Source: Bodonicaedibacter sp963693005 (GTDB lineage Bacteria; Pseudomonadota; Alphaproteobacteria; UBA6184). Taken from it: a stretch of DNA of 64,000 nucleotides. Position 1 is the first letter of the stretch; each line of letters starts with the position of its first letter. The stretch lies in the NCBI GenBank assembly GCA_963693005.1, contig OY843726.1, positions 930,001 through 994,000 of the forward strand, written 5' to 3'. This document shows, piece by piece, positions 27,476 to 36,415 of this stretch. Below the pieces are notes generated by a model. That model was not told where the DNA came from. It searched no databases and was given only the letters and a program-made list of their open reading frames with translations. Both the position numbers and the translations under genes were made by a program.

Positions 27476-28429
27476 TTAACTGGGTTTTGCTTTTGTTGCA
27501 GGAGGGGGGGTAGTTGTTGGTGCGCTGTCTGCAACTTTATTTCCAGTAATAATGGCGTTTCGCATTTGCTCAAATAAATCCTGCATACTGGAGGGAGAGT
27601 GCGGAATTAAAATTGTATTTTGATTGCCGTGAGCACCTAAATCTTTTAGCGTATCAAAGTACTGAGCCATCATGATTAATGTCATTGCATCACGAGGGCT
27701 GCTATCTCCCATTTGGCGTTGAAACTCATCTAATGATTCACGAAGGCCATCCATAATTGCACGACGTTGACCTGCCATACCTTGTCCTTGTAGAACTTTG
27801 CTTTCTGCATCTGCTTCGGCTTGTTTGACCTTTAAGATTTTTTCTGCCTCACCTTTTTCCATTGCTGCAACGCGTAGGCGTTGTGCTTCATTGATTTCAT
27901 TCATGGCAGTTTTAACGCGAGCATCAGGGTTGATATCGGTGACGAGGGCTTTAATAATATCGTACCCGAAATCATTCATAACTTCTTGAAGTTCTTCTTT
28001 TACAGAAATTGCAATTTCATCTTTTTTAGAAAAAACATCATCAAGATCAATAAGAGGTACGCGTGCACGGATGACATCAAATACGAAAGATTGAATTTGG
28101 GCCTCTGCATTATCAAGAACGTAAAATGCTTCATAGACTTTGCCTGGAAGTACGCGGTACTGCACAGATGCAACGATATCAATGAAAACGTTATCTTGTG
28201 TTTTTGTTTCTACGGCAACATCTAGCTGCTTTACACGCAGGTTAATGCGCCCGCCAATGCGATCAATGATGGGTATTTTAAAATTAAGGCCAGCTTTTGC
28301 AGTGTGGGTGAAGCGTCCAAGACGTTCAATTATAGCAGTTGTTTGTTGATCAACGGTAAAGAGAGTGCCGAATAAGATCAAAATACCCAAGACTACAAGG
28401 GCAATAAGAAACGGGGCTAAATCAATCAT
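27476..28429 (-). CDS. SPFH/stomatin-like membrane protein (QmcA type)
   Basis: N-terminal membrane helix (FLIALVVLGILILFGTLF), then an SPFH/Band 7 domain (about 25-230; TAIIERLGRFT, VQYRVLPGKVYEAFYVLDNAE, VRARVPLIDLDDVFSKKDEI). A coiled-coil and the AEADAESKVLQGQGMAGQR region follow, then a Pro/Thr tail. These proteins form large membrane rings and act with FtsH or NfeD proteases. No nfeD is adjacent. Confidence 0.88.
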   Translation of the reverse strand: MIDLAPFLIALVVLGILILFGTLFTVDQQTTAIIERLGRFTHTAKAGLNFKIPIIDRIGGRINLRVKQLDVAVETKTQDNVFIDIVASVQYRVLPGKVYEAFYVLDNAEAQIQSFVFDVIRARVPLIDLDDVFSKKDEIAISVKEELQEVMNDFGYDIIKALVTDINPDARVKTAMNEINEAQRLRVAAMEKGEAEKILKVKQAEADAESKVLQGQGMAGQRRAIMDGLRESLDEFQRQMGDSSPRDAMTLIMMAQYFDTLKDLGAHGNQNTILIPHSPSSMQDLFEQMRNAIITGNKVADSAPTTTPPPATKAKPS

Positions 28430-28540
28430 GGTTATATCCTACTAACAATTAAGTTGAGTATACACGGCTGCCTTTTAAGGAACAAGTTATGCATTAAAGA
28501 TCCCCCCGCCTTTTTTAAAGGAGGAGGGGGGGGAGTAGAG

Positions 28541-30808
28541 TTAGCGGTTAAGGCTAAAGTTTAGGGCAGTAGAGGCACCCAAGTTAGAGCCCAAGCTTAG
28601 GTTAGAGGTAAAAGAGACCCCACTATGAAGGTTAAGAGACCCCGACCATTCTACGGACCCATCAAACCCACGAGTGGATCCAATGTCTTTAGTATCGTTA
28701 GACCAGTGATGCGTACCATAGCCAGCCTTTGCAACTAGGCGCGTATCGATAGAGTAAGAATCGATAGTAAGTTTAGCGATATCAAGCTCTAGCCCCAGCG
28801 ACACAGTGGTATCGTTCAGCGTGAACAGTTGGTCACGGTTTAGAGTCCGTGAATGGAACTGAACAAACGGAGAGAGATAAAAGTTTGTATCTACCCCGAG
28901 AGTAAGCATAGATTGAGAGCCTTCCCAAGCAGAATCATGCAGGTTAGTAGCAGAGACAGAGCCGAACTGAGCCTCTATAAATGCACCCTTCCAAGAGTGA
29001 GAGAGAAGAGCGCTAGATTCAAACTGAGACCCATTAGCTTCAAACCCATTGCCAGAGTTTGCATATCCTTGAGAGATCCCTATGAGGGTATTACCCAGTT
29101 TATAGGAGGCCGTTCCTGAGGTAAGAGAGGTAGATTTAGAGGCATCTAAGCCACCCGTAAGAGAGATATGAACGGGAAGGTTAAGATTGAAGAGTTGGCC
29201 ATTGTTTCCATTGGCAGAAAAAGCCCTGAGATCAAGCGCCCCTTGAGAGGAGACGCGTGCATTGCGAGAGGAGCTGTGAGAGAGAGTGGTTGGCATACCC
29301 GCAGCTAATGCAGAGACAGAAGGAGTGGTATCGATACCATCTAAATCAAGGCCGTCAAACAAACCTGCGAAGGGGTTGATTTCTGCAACAATAGGGTTGC
29401 CGTCTGCATCTAGTTCAGGATTAAACTCCCACCAAGGCTCTTTCTCGGCTCCTGAGTTAATCTTACGCATAGTTTTCCAACCACGGTAGGATTGCTTCAT
29501 CGCGGTGATAAGGATTTTAGCGAACTCTGTTTGTATGCGAGTATGCACGTCCTCAGTAATAGTAGCTGTTTCCCCGTCTGGAAGATGTACATTTTCTGTT
29601 TCAGAATATCCCCCGCGTTCTGTCAAACTAAGTGGTTGAACTGAGTAGCCGTCTTCGGGATAGAATGTATTTACCTTATTTAAAGCATACACACCTGCAT
29701 CTGTGACATTGGGTACGCCAACGTGTGCTAAGAGGGACCCTTTTACATAAAAAGAGTTGTAGTCGGTTGAAAATTTTATAGCGCGGAATGGAGATTGGTT
29801 GTTTGGGTTAACTATGTTGTAAACTAGATTTTTAGTTGTTTTCTGAATATAGGGGGCTTCTCTTTCCATTTTTTCTTCAGTTGATTGGTTGAGAGGTCCG
29901 GAATAGGCAAACACAAACTTTTCTGTGAGTTTGAGTGTGACCGCTTGTGTAAAGTTTTTAACATACAGTTTGTTATCAAAAATAGAGTGTAGTTTTTGAT
30001 CTGTAGCTGCATATACAGTGTTTGCTAAAGTATCTAAATTTTCAGGGAAGTGGCTGTCTTTAGGTGTTTTATCAACAAGCTCAACGTATTGCTTTTCCTT
30101 GGTATTCAGAGGATCTATCAACCCAGATAATAAGTCGTTAAAAATTGTTTCTTTGGGACTTAGCTTATAAAACTCTGTGCCAAGAAATGGGCGGGTAAGG
30201 TCAGAACTTTGAAGTAATTTGTTTATTTTAGTTCTTATGTAAGAGTCAAGGTTTTCAGGACTAAACTTATTAATTAGTTGTTGTATTTCAATAAGATCTG
30301 CCCACGGTTTTTGAGGATTGCTGGGGACAGTTAGGTCGCCCGCTACGTTGAAGGTATTATATTCTTCTGTTAATTTATCAAGGGGGTCAAAAAACTCCCT
30401 TTTGATAAAGGGCCTTAGCTGCTCTTGAGCTCTTAAAGTGAATGCGTCCTGCGCAGTTTGGGCAGCTTCTTTTTCCTCCTGATTATTTTCAGCTAATTCG
30501 GCTACATGTATCTCAAAGTCTTGGTCGATTTTTCCTAAAATAGTATTAAATTCTGCTGAAAATTGTACTTCTTGCGCATGTGTTAGCGCAAAAGGCATGG
30601 TAACTGCTGTTGTCGTTTCTCCATTATCTGACGCTGTTGTAGCCGTAGTTGTTGAGGCCGCGTGTGAAGAGCCATCAGAAATAGTTACAGCTTGCCCGGC
30701 TTGTCCGTCGGGTGTGACGGTTGATTGATTTTGATTGTTTCCATCACCACAGGCAGACAGTGCCAGGGCGAGTGCGGAGGTTGTGAGTAACAGTTTTTGG
30801 TGATGCAT
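28541..30808 (-). CDS. Lipoprotein with helical passenger and autotransporter-like barrel
   Basis: 755 residues from ATG 30808 (GAGGAAAC upstream). Signal peptide with lipobox LALSACGDG; then a Ser/Thr-rich linker and a largely helical domain (about 70-470) of unknown fold. The last ~230 residues look like an outer-membrane barrel (alternating strands such as GTASYKLGNTLIGISQGYA and LSPFVQFHSRTL), ending ALNFSLNR. Same general plan as 19523-21538 but no clear identity. Probably surface-exposed. A CtrA box lies 60 bp upstream and a GC-rich imperfect hairpin follows near 28501-28536. Confidence 0.5.
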   Translation of the reverse strand: MHHQKLLLTTSALALALSACGDGNNQNQSTVTPDGQAGQAVTISDGSSHAASTTTATTASDNGETTTAVTMPFALTHAQEVQFSAEFNTILGKIDQDFEIHVAELAENNQEEKEAAQTAQDAFTLRAQEQLRPFIKREFFDPLDKLTEEYNTFNVAGDLTVPSNPQKPWADLIEIQQLINKFSPENLDSYIRTKINKLLQSSDLTRPFLGTEFYKLSPKETIFNDLLSGLIDPLNTKEKQYVELVDKTPKDSHFPENLDTLANTVYAATDQKLHSIFDNKLYVKNFTQAVTLKLTEKFVFAYSGPLNQSTEEKMEREAPYIQKTTKNLVYNIVNPNNQSPFRAIKFSTDYNSFYVKGSLLAHVGVPNVTDAGVYALNKVNTFYPEDGYSVQPLSLTERGGYSETENVHLPDGETATITEDVHTRIQTEFAKILITAMKQSYRGWKTMRKINSGAEKEPWWEFNPELDADGNPIVAEINPFAGLFDGLDLDGIDTTPSVSALAAGMPTTLSHSSSRNARVSSQGALDLRAFSANGNNGQLFNLNLPVHISLTGGLDASKSTSLTSGTASYKLGNTLIGISQGYANSGNGFEANGSQFESSALLSHSWKGAFIEAQFGSVSATNLHDSAWEGSQSMLTLGVDTNFYLSPFVQFHSRTLNRDQLFTLNDTTVSLGLELDIAKLTIDSYSIDTRLVAKAGYGTHHWSNDTKDIGSTRGFDGSVEWSGSLNLHSGVSFTSNLSLGSNLGASTALNFSLNR

Positions 30809-30867
30809 AGTTTCCTCTAAATAATACATATAGTTAGGGTATAATTGCTGAGTTTAATTGACAAGGG

Positions 30868-30882
30868 TTAATCTTTTATTAA
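30868..30882. promoter_or_regulatory. CtrA box upstream of barrel lipoprotein
   Basis: Perfect TTAA-TCTTTTA-TTAA, 60 bp upstream of ATG 30808, preceded by ACAAGGG as at the 15172 site. It also abuts the end of the next gene upstream. Motif evidence only. Confidence 0.4.
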
Positions 30883-30886
30883 GAGC

Positions 30887-31669
30887 TTAGTTTTTTAGAG
30901 TTAGGCCGTCATAGCAGGGGCGGATATGGCTGGGGAGTAGTTGGCAAAGTTGGTGGTAGTCTAGGTCTTTACTCATTTGCGTAAGGTAGACGCGTGTGGG
31001 ATTAAGGCGATTAACCCACGATAAAGTTTTGTCGAGATGCGCGTGTACGTTTGAGGGAGTTGTTCGCAGGCAATCAACGACCCAGGTGTCAATTCCTTGA
31101 AGTTTTTCAAATGCCGTATTGTCCAGCTCGACAACATCAGTAGAGTAGGCAAAGTTATCAATACGTAAGCCTAGAGTGGTGATAGTTCCATGATCTTGAA
31201 GAAAAGGAATGATGGGTATGTTTCCTATATTAAGGGGGGTGGTGCTGATAATTCTTGGTGTTAAAAATGGTTTAAAATCTTGAGGTGTTGCAGCGTTTTT
31301 TCCGAGACCAAAGAGATAAGGAAACCGTTGCTGAAGTTCAGTTAAACAGCGACTTTCTCCATAAATTGGTAGTGGTTTTTGATTGTTTAAATAATATACT
31401 AAGCGTAGATCATCGATGCCATGAGAGTGATCGGCATGTTCATGTGTGTAAAATACGGCATCAATGGTGTGTTTCTTTTCGCGGATGAGCTGTTCGCGAA
31501 GATCTGGGCTTGAGTCGACCAATAGCGTTGTATTGTTGTATTCAATAAGTATAGATGTGCGTGTGCGGCGGTTTTTAGGGTTGTTGGGGTCGCAATTTCC
31601 CCAGTTATTGCCAATGGTTGGAACGCCAGCAGATGCTCCGCACCCTAGAATTGTGACGTTAAATGTCAT
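30887..31669 (-). CDS. PhnP-like metallo-beta-lactamase fold hydrolase
   Basis: MBL-fold phosphodiesterase-like enzyme. It has the N-terminal GCGASAGVPTIGNNWGNCD, typical of the PhnP/YcbX-like subgroup, and the metal-binding motif THEHADHSHGID. SSPDLREQL is also present. The gene overlaps tatD by 11 bp, and the tatD-MBL pair is conserved in alphaproteobacteria. Substrate unknown; cyclic phosphate or nucleotide hydrolysis is a guess from PhnP. Confidence 0.85.
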   Translation of the reverse strand: MTFNVTILGCGASAGVPTIGNNWGNCDPNNPKNRRTRTSILIEYNNTTLLVDSSPDLREQLIREKKHTIDAVFYTHEHADHSHGIDDLRLVYYLNNQKPLPIYGESRCLTELQQRFPYLFGLGKNAATPQDFKPFLTPRIISTTPLNIGNIPIIPFLQDHGTITTLGLRIDNFAYSTDVVELDNTAFEKLQGIDTWVVDCLRTTPSNVHAHLDKTLSWVNRLNPTRVYLTQMSKDLDYHQLCQLLPSHIRPCYDGLTLKN

Positions 31670-32456
31670 GGTGAATTTTAACTTTTGGACAGATGGTTAA
31701 AAAGTTTTCTGTTGTTTGTTCGACGACTTGATTGATAGGGAGGCCTTTTAGTTCTGCAACCTTTTCGGCGACATGCACGACGTATGCGGGGTGGTTGGGT
31801 TTTCCCCGATAGGGTGTGGGAGCTAAATAGGGGGCATCGGTTTCAATTAGCATTTGATCTAATGGTAACCAACGAACGATGTCTTGAAGTTGAGTGGCAT
31901 TTTTGAAGGTTACTATGCCGGAAATAGAAATTAGATAGCCAAGATCGAGGCAAGCTTTTGCCATTTCTGGGGACCCCGTAAAACAGTGAATGATGCCAGT
32001 GATGTTGGTTGATTTTTCGCAGCGGAGGTGTTTGACGGTGTCATTGTCGGCATCGCGCGAGTGAATTACGAGTGGTAGTCCTGACGCTTTGGCAGCATCG
32101 ATATGTGCAGCAAAGGCTTTGTGTTGAGTGGCCTGATCGCTTTGTTCATAGTAATAATCTAGCCCAGTTTCGCCTAAGCTGATAACTTTATCTGTAACTT
32201 CTGACAGCAAAGCATCGGTAAGGCGAGATTGTGATAATTCAGCGACTTCGGAGGACTCATTAGGGTGAACGCCAATGGAGCAGTAGACGTGATTAAATTG
32301 GTTTGCAATGGTTTTGATTTTAGCGCTTTCATCTAGACGAGTGGAGATGGTGTGCAATAAGCGTACATTTGCATTCCACGCACTGTTAACAACATCGGTA
32401 ATGTTGTGGTCTTTTTGGAGGTAATCTAAATGACAGTGAGTGTCTGCATATATCAT
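31659..32456 (-). CDS. tatD: TatD-family metal-dependent DNase
   Basis: TIM-barrel hydrolase. N-terminal ADTHCHLDYL metal motif, IGVHPNE, SLGETGLDYYY, VIHSRDAD, and the C-terminal IETDAPYLAP. At 265 aa it is full length. It overlaps recR by 4 bp upstream and the MBL gene downstream. Confidence 0.93.
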   Translation of the reverse strand: MIYADTHCHLDYLQKDHNITDVVNSAWNANVRLLHTISTRLDESAKIKTIANQFNHVYCSIGVHPNESSEVAELSQSRLTDALLSEVTDKVISLGETGLDYYYEQSDQATQHKAFAAHIDAAKASGLPLVIHSRDADNDTVKHLRCEKSTNITGIIHCFTGSPEMAKACLDLGYLISISGIVTFKNATQLQDIVRWLPLDQMLIETDAPYLAPTPYRGKPNHPAYVVHVAEKVAELKGLPINQVVEQTTENFLTICPKVKIHHDI

Positions 32457-33061
32457 AAGTCGGTTTCCATAGTTCTGCGCGCGGTTAGCGCAGTAATAAG
32501 TGTGCCTGAATCTAAATAGTCGAGCTCTCCTCCTAGAGGAACACCTTGTGCAATTGACGTAATTCGGAGATTGGGCTGCGTAAGTTCTGCAACAAGATAA
32601 TGATTGGTGGTTTGACCTTCCATCGTTGCATTTAATGCCAACGTGATTTCTGTAATGTTATCTGAAATGATGCGATTTTTTAAATGAGGGATGCGAAGCT
32701 CATCTGGGCCGATTCCGTCAAGTGCAGATAGGGTGCCGCCAAGGACATGGTAGCTGCCTTGGAATCCGCCAGATCGTTCGAGTGCCCAAAGATCGGCTAC
32801 ATGTTCTACAACGCAGAGGTGGTGCTTTTGACGAGAGGTTGAAGCGCAAATAGAGCACGGATTGTTGGTGTCCATATTTCCACACGTTGTGCATTCGGAG
32901 ACATTGTCGGAAGTATGCTGAAGAAGGTTGATGAGAGGGGTAAGTGTTGTTTGTTTGTTTTTTAATAGATGGAGTACGGCTCTGCGAGCCGAGCGGGGCC
33001 CGAGTCCGGGTAATTTACCCATAAGTTTAATTAAATGTTCAATTTCGGCGCCCGCCATCAC
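32453..33061 (-). CDS. recR: Recombination mediator RecR
   Basis: RecFOR pathway protein that helps load RecA. N-terminal helix-hairpin-helix (LPGLGPRSARRAVLHLL), zinc finger with four cysteines (CTTCGNMDTNNPCSIC), and a Toprim domain starting CVVEHVADLWALE. At about 200 aa it is full length. It lies just after ybaB (7 bp); dnaX, the usual partner, is not upstream. Confidence 0.95.
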   Translation of the reverse strand: MMAGAEIEHLIKLMGKLPGLGPRSARRAVLHLLKNKQTTLTPLINLLQHTSDNVSECTTCGNMDTNNPCSICASTSRQKHHLCVVEHVADLWALERSGGFQGSYHVLGGTLSALDGIGPDELRIPHLKNRIISDNITEITLALNATMEGQTTNHYLVAELTQPNLRITSIAQGVPLGGELDYLDSGTLITALTARRTMETDL

Positions 33062-33068
33062 TAATCCT

Positions 33069-33389
33069 TTAAAATGGGAGTTTCATTCCGCCTGGAAGGC
33101 CCATTCCGACAGTGGCTTTTTCCATTTCGGCTGAAGTTTTAGTGTCAATTTTGCGTTTGGCATCATTAACTGCTGCGATGATTAGATCTTCTAGCATTTC
33201 TTTGTCGTCAATATTTAAGAGGTCAGGTGATAGTTTTACTTCTTTAAGTTCGTGTTTTCCTGACATTACAACTGTGACCAGATCTGCGCCAGCAGTTCCA
33301 GTTTCGGTGATGGTTTCTAATTCAGCCTGTGCGTCTTGCATTTTCTGTTGCATTTGTTGGGCTTTTTTCATCATTCCGGCGATGTTCAT
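33069..33389 (-). CDS. YbaB/EbfC-family nucleoid-associated protein
   Basis: Small DNA-binding dimer. The N-terminus MMKKAQQMQQKMQDAQAEL is diagnostic; ISPDLL-type LSPDLLNIDDKEMLEDLI and a C-terminal Met/Gly-rich tail GMGLPGGMKLPF also fit. Conserved ybaB-recR pair. Confidence 0.93.
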   Translation of the reverse strand: MNIAGMMKKAQQMQQKMQDAQAELETITETGTAGADLVTVVMSGKHELKEVKLSPDLLNIDDKEMLEDLIIAAVNDAKRKIDTKTSAEMEKATVGMGLPGGMKLPF

Positions 33390-33930
33390 AGTTTTGCTCT
33401 ATTGATTTATTGAATTCTAGTAAATTAACGAATTTTGACAAGAACCTCAAGTGAAAACTCTATAAGTATTAATAGTTGGGAGATGTTAAAAACAAGCCGT
33501 GATAATTGGTGTTGTGTTTTAAAGAAGAGGCAAGTAGTTTTCTGTTTGTTTTTATGGGCTTTTAGGAGTGGAGGTGTGAAAATTAGTAAAAACAGACATC
33601 ATGAAAGAGGGGTAAGTATAGAAAGAAGTTTTGTGTGTCTGGGGTAAAAGTGGGCATACATGGCGGCGTGAGACTTGCCAACTAAGGCAAAAATATTAAC
33701 TCTATGTTTAGTTATCTAAGTAATCTGCTGTTGTAAGAATTTAGATTTGAAGTTTTTATGGGATATGTTTTACGAAAATCGATGATAAATTGCCGTTGAT
33801 AGGTTGTGTGAATCAGGAAAAATCAGATTTATAGTTACTGTGCGAGTGGTCACTTTAGTGACTTATATTGTATCTAGCTTGAATTTTGTTAGAATGTCGC
33901 TATATACCTGATATCATGAATGGGGAGTGT
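33390..33930. other. Long intergenic stretch, start of accessory region
   Basis: 541 bp between the divergent housekeeping block (-) and the accessory block (+). Short frames here have no ribosome site or recognisable product. A perfect 6-bp inverted repeat GTCACT-TT-AGTGAC lies at 33849-33862 (operator-like). Nothing else identified. Confidence 0.3.
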
Positions 33931-34071
33931 ATGATGCGGCCAATAACAGCGTGTATTTTAGGAATGATGGCGGGCAGTCTGGTCTTGATATGGGCAGTGG
34001 TAAAGCGCCCGCACTTGAGCAACATGGACCAGGTGAGTGTTGATATAAATGTATTTTCAGTAAAAAAATAG
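33931..34071 (+). CDS. Possible small membrane protein
   Basis: 46 residues from ATG 33931, preceded by TGGGGAG. One hydrophobic segment (ACILGMMAGSLVLIWAVV) then a short polar tail. It could be a small membrane peptide or an uncleaved signal-like remnant. No family recognised and coding status is uncertain. Confidence 0.35.
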   Translation: MMRPITACILGMMAGSLVLIWAVVKRPHLSNMDQVSVDINVFSVKK

Positions 34072-34099
34072 TTGACAGCACTAAAAAAGTAGATATAGT
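34072..34099 (+). promoter_or_regulatory. Sigma-70-type promoter for the 34244 gene
   Basis: TTGACA (34072-34077), 16-bp spacer, TATAGT (34094-34099). A second TATAAT follows at 34106-34111. Transcription would run into the exported-protein gene at 34244. Consensus match only. Confidence 0.5.
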
Positions 34100-34243
34100 T
34101 GTATCTATAATATGCATATTTTTAATTTTTCGGCCCTCTTCAGAAATGAAGTGGGTTTTTTTTGTTGATGTTTTTTTCTTGAAGTTGAAGAAAATAGTGG
34201 TCTAGACTGAATAGTGTAACAACAATAAAAAAAGGAATAATAA

Positions 34244-34654
34244 ATGAAAAAAATAGTTACAGCATTTTCTGTCTTATTGGCGACTACCTCGCTAAGTTTT
34301 GGAAGTAATCTTGTACAATCATCAGATTCAGAAGACGGAGCAGGCTCTGCGACTTCTGAAGCAGAGGATACTGCTGCTGAACTTCAGGCAGCTATTGAGG
34401 AAATAGAAACGAAGAATGCCGCAAGAAAAGCGCGACTTCAGGCGGCAAAAGATAAAGCTGCATCAACAGAAGAGTCAGCAGTTATAGAGCCAGGGCTTTC
34501 GGCTCAAGTTCCTGCAGGTTCGACAAATGCAGCTTCCACTGCGACTCCTGTACAACCTCAGCAGGCTGGGCCTGTGTTTGAAAAAGCTGCTTCAGCACAA
34601 GCAGCGAAAATACCGGCTAAAAAAGCACCATCAAAGAGAGTGAATCGGCGTTAG
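34244..34654 (+). CDS. Exported acidic/alanine-rich protein, unknown
   Basis: 136 residues with signal peptide about 1-22 (TAFSVLLATTSLSFGS). The mature part starts acidic (SSDSEDGAGS), has a charged helix (EIETKNAARKARLQAAKDKA) and an Ala/Pro/Gln-rich tail ending in a basic KKAPSKRVNRR. AAAAAAGGAAT ribosome site. It resembles the next gene (34766) in order of motifs: FGS/EGS cleavage site, SSxSED acidic patch, then an Arg/Lys/Gln helix. They may be diverged tandem copies. Own promoter and terminator. Confidence 0.6.
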   Translation: MKKIVTAFSVLLATTSLSFGSNLVQSSDSEDGAGSATSEAEDTAAELQAAIEEIETKNAARKARLQAAKDKAASTEESAVIEPGLSAQVPAGSTNAASTATPVQPQQAGPVFEKAASAQAAKIPAKKAPSKRVNRR

Positions 34655-34672
34655 CTTTTTGACGAGTAAGAT

Positions 34673-34703
34673 AAAGTGGTGGCTTTTGCTGCCACTTTTT
34701 TTT
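34673..34703 (+). terminator. Terminator after exported-protein gene
   Basis: 11-bp stem AAAGTGGTGGC / GCTGCCACTTT with TTTT loop and a T run to 34703. Confidence 0.85.
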
Positions 34704-34765
34704 ATGGGCTGATGTTGTGATTATGATATGATTCATAAATTTTTTTATTATAAGGAGAGGAGTGT

Positions 34766-35161
34766 ATGGGTATTATAAAGGTAGGTTTTTGGGTAATTTT
34801 AAGCGGTATAGTTTTGGAAGGATCTGAGATAAGAGGATCATCTTCTGAGGATTCTAGTTCTTCTGGTGATGACGTCTTTGCCGTTGATGAGGCAGAGACG
34901 TCTATTTATGGAGAAGAAAAAAGGCAAAGGTTGCTTGCAAGACGAAAAGCGCAGACTGAGCAAGAAAAGTTAGAGAGAGATGTGTCGGCTTTTTTTCTAT
35001 CAGAAAAGGAGAGATCTGTAGGCAAAGGTATGGAGGAGGTGGCGCTTAAGTCTGTACTTTTTCCTTGGTTGCTTAATTGTCATTTAAAAACTTCTGTAAC
35101 GTGCTCTCAGGAATATTTGAACAAATTTTATATAGCAGTGAGAGCTCGTTTGGAACAATAA
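34766..35161 (+). CDS. Exported protein with helical C-terminus, unknown
   Basis: 131 residues with a signal peptide (about 1-20, KVGFWVILSGIVLEGS), an acidic patch (SSSEDSSSSGDD) and a charged helix (EEKRQRLLARRKAQTEQEKLE). A C-terminal helical part holds two Cys (LLNCHLKTSVTCSQEY). TAAGGAGAGG is a strong ribosome site. Same motif order as the 34244 product. No family recognised. Own terminator downstream (35237). Confidence 0.6.
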   Translation: MGIIKVGFWVILSGIVLEGSEIRGSSSEDSSSSGDDVFAVDEAETSIYGEEKRQRLLARRKAQTEQEKLERDVSAFFLSEKERSVGKGMEEVALKSVLFPWLLNCHLKTSVTCSQEYLNKFYIAVRARLEQ

Positions 35162-35236
35162 GCCATGAAAAATATTTGAGGTTATTAGCCTAAAGTAGTG
35201 GCGAGATGAGCTAAGGAAATTTGATATACTTAATAT

Positions 35237-35261
35237 AAGCCCCCAAATGGGGGCTTTTTTT
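35237..35261 (+). terminator. Strong terminator immediately before the portal gene
   Basis: Perfect AAGCCCCC-AAAT-GGGGGCTT stem-loop and a T run ending about 18 bp upstream of the portal start. It would block read-through from the exported-protein genes and leaves almost no room for a portal promoter. Confidence 0.88.
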
Positions 35262-35278
35262 ATGGAAAGGAATATATT

Positions 35279-36415
35279 ATGTGGAAATGGATGCGACGTG
35301 GGTCAGTTGAGAAACAGCAGAAATTGGCAGTACCCAGCCCACTAACTGCAAAGTGGACTTCTCGGCAGTATGAACCGCTAGTAAAAGAGGGGTATGAGAA
35401 GAATGTGATTGTGTATCGATGTGTATCGATGATCGCGCGGGGAATTGCAACAGTTCCTTGGTTATTATTTCAAGGAAGCTCGATACTAACTGATCACCCT
35501 TTGTTAAAATTAATGCAATCACCATCGAAAAGTGAATCGAAAGCCTCAATGTTAGAGGATTTGGCGACGTGTTTTTTATTGTCGGGTAATGCGTATTTAC
35601 ACATAAAAACCAATACTTTAGGTGAGCCTGTAGAGCTGGAGGTGTTGCGTCCTGATCGTGTGCGAGTAGTGGCAGGCGAGCAGGGTGTTGAGGCATATGA
35701 CCATATGGTAAATGGAATTGGTCAGCGTTTGTCGGTAGATTCGGTGGTGCATTTAAAATCAACACATCCATTGGATGATTGGTACGGACTGAGCCCTATT
35801 GAGGTGGCTGCAATGGCAATTGATCAACATAACGCCGTGAGTTCGCATAATTTGGCATTGCTTCAGAATGGGGGGCGACCATCGGGGGTATTTGTTTGGA
35901 AAAATACAGAAGAGGGGTGGGGGCTGACTGCAGAACAAAAGCAAACACTGAGTGAAGGAATAACTCAAGCTTATTCAGGGCAGGGAAATGCGGGTCGCAT
36001 TATGGTTTTAGAAGGCGATGTGGAGTGGAAAGAGATGGGGTTAAGTCCTAAAGATATGGATTTTGTGGAGGGTAAATATGTGGCTGCACGTGAAATTGCA
36101 CAAGCGTTTGGAGTACCGCCGATGTTGGTTGGCGTACCTGGCGATGCAACATATGCTAACTACAAGGAAGCGCGCTTTCATTTGTGGGAAGACACTATTT
36201 TGCCATTGTTAGAGCGATTTCAACATGTGTTCACATGCAATCTTGCCAAGAGGGTTGATGCGGCATTGAGATTTGGGTATGACATGGACGCGATTTCGGC
36301 ACTGGCGCCTCGTAGAGAAGCAGTGTGGCGCAAAGTATCAAATGCAACCTTCTTAAGCGATATTGAAAAACGAGAGGTATTGGGTTTTGAGAGAGAGGTA
36401 GAAGGTGGAAGATAA
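35279..36415 (+). CDS. GTA/HK97-type portal protein
   Basis: Dodecameric ring at the capsid vertex through which DNA passes. The sequence follows the GTA portal closely: VYRCVSMIARGIATVPWLL near the start, LLSGNAYLH, LRPDRVRVV, HPLDDWYGLSPIEVAAMAI, then MGLSPKDMDFVEGKYVAA and AFGVPPMLVGVPGDATYANY. At 378 aa it is near the usual ~390. ATG 35279 has GGAAAGGA upstream. A terminator ends 18 bp before. Its last 11 bp overlap the protease gene. The large terminase gene that normally precedes it is absent. Confidence 0.93.
   Translation: MWKWMRRGSVEKQQKLAVPSPLTAKWTSRQYEPLVKEGYEKNVIVYRCVSMIARGIATVPWLLFQGSSILTDHPLLKLMQSPSKSESKASMLEDLATCFLLSGNAYLHIKTNTLGEPVELEVLRPDRVRVVAGEQGVEAYDHMVNGIGQRLSVDSVVHLKSTHPLDDWYGLSPIEVAAMAIDQHNAVSSHNLALLQNGGRPSGVFVWKNTEEGWGLTAEQKQTLSEGITQAYSGQGNAGRIMVLEGDVEWKEMGLSPKDMDFVEGKYVAAREIAQAFGVPPMLVGVPGDATYANYKEARFHLWEDTILPLLERFQHVFTCNLAKRVDAALRFGYDMDAISALAPRREAVWRKVSNATFLSDIEKREVLGFEREVEGGR

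Noticed and set aside
33435..33647. 70-codon plus-strand frame upstream of the accessory region
   Set aside because: No ribosome site, no signal peptide or domain pattern, Cys/Trp-rich composition unlike neighbours.
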